64,000 bases of DNA from Spodoptera frugiperda (taxonomy: Eukaryota > Arthropoda > Insecta > Lepidoptera > Noctuidae). The stretch spans positions 1,922,001-1,986,000 of the forward strand of contig NC_064223.1 of the NCBI RefSeq assembly GCF_023101765.2, given 5' to 3'. A program made the position numbers and the translations under genes. The notes beneath the pieces are model-generated. The model ran no database searches. It saw nothing but the letters and a program-made list of their open reading frames with translations, and had not been told where the DNA came from. Within the stretch, counting starts at the first letter, position 1. Every line of letters begins with the position of its first letter. Below, in pieces: positions 63,701 through 64,000 of the stretch.

Positions 63701-63889
63701 ATGGTGCTGGTTGAACAAATTTCGGCCCTTATGGATTTCTTGGAAAACCACCAAGACCTGGCGCTTGGCCACTGCAGCCGCACCAATGAAGGGCGAAGTC
63801 TTATGAGACGTTACTGGATGGAGTGTGCCCAAATTTTAAATGCGGTGTCGGTGGACTGCCCTAATAAAACGCCGGCAGAGTGGCGCTCA
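63701..63889 (+). CDS. Myb/SANT-like DNA-binding domain protein, first exon (partial)
   Basis: The exon encodes 63 residues and ends in phase 0 at the donor CTCA|GTGAGT. The sequence starts MVLVEQISALMDFLENHQDL, continues GHCSRTNEGRSLMRRYWMEC and ends CPNKTPAEWRS. The pattern (helix with MDFLENH-DLA, then GR-x-x-x-RYW, then AQILN, then KTPAEW) matches the Myb/SANT-like domain (zeste-related, Myb_DNA-bind_5 type) found in many uncharacterised lepidopteran proteins, some linked to PIF/Harbinger elements. The rest of the domain, expected to begin VW, would be in the next exon outside the window. It is likely a DNA-binding protein; the target is unknown. If the EEIG1-family gene continues downstream, this gene is nested in its intron. 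Confidence 0.65.
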
Positions 63890-64000
63890 GTGAGTACCTA
63901 ACGGTATAATTAGTGATGCATTATAAAGGTCGATTTACATCAAACGAACATAGAGCTAGAGCTAGAACAAGAGCATTCTTTCGTAATCTTTTAGTGTAAA

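Overview
The window is animal nuclear DNA, almost certainly from a moth or butterfly (Lepidoptera). It has spliced genes with GT-AG introns, AT-rich non-coding DNA, and lepidopteran-style repeats: a tRNA-derived SINE, and a 3' fragment of a non-LTR retrotransposon that ends in a (TGA)n tail directly after its stop codon. The protein sequences are insect-like. A noctuoid moth is my guess from the SINE, with low confidence. There are no bacterial-type operons, CRISPR arrays or insertion sequences.

Layout. (1) 1-25.25 kb is the 3' half of the ecdysone-response transcription factor gene E74 (Eip74EF), on the + strand. It comprises a 204-nt exon, a 17.2-kb intron rich in candidate regulatory sequence, and the last exon with the complete ETS domain, followed by a 3' UTR of about 3.4 kb. 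(2) 26.7-37.8 kb is a compact cluster of six housekeeping-type genes: Sec22 (+), an unrecognised small OB-fold-like protein (-), NUDCD1 (+), the box C/D snoRNP assembly factor BCD1/ZNHIT6 (-), PAGR1 (+) and the mitochondrial pseudouridine synthase TRUB2 (-). Two pairs are divergent with short shared promoters and the others converge tail to tail. (3) 37.9-57 kb is a gene-poor region with repeats and possible 5' non-coding exons. (4) At 57.2 kb lies the first coding exon of an EEIG1/FAM102-family gene (+), followed by a long non-coding stretch. (5) At 63.7 kb lies the first exon of a Myb/SANT-like gene (+), which runs off the window.

The cluster genes act in separate basic processes (ER-Golgi transport, snoRNP assembly, H3K4 methylation, mitochondrial RNA modification), so their packing reflects genomic compactness and not a pathway. 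The promoters in the compact cluster and the Myb-like promoter share dense TGTCA/TGACA (often TTTGACA/TGTCAAA) motifs. E74 and EEIG1 look like genes with very large regulatory introns.

The observations most worth a second look are: a near-perfect ecdysone-response-element palindrome inside the large E74 intron; a candidate internal TATA promoter with splice donor in the same intron; replacement of the expected catalytic aspartate by glycine in TRUB2; the shared TGTCA promoter code; a GC-rich hairpin in the E74 3' UTR; and a retrotransposon insertion whose 5' junction was later duplicated in tandem. I did not find a clearly new multi-gene system.
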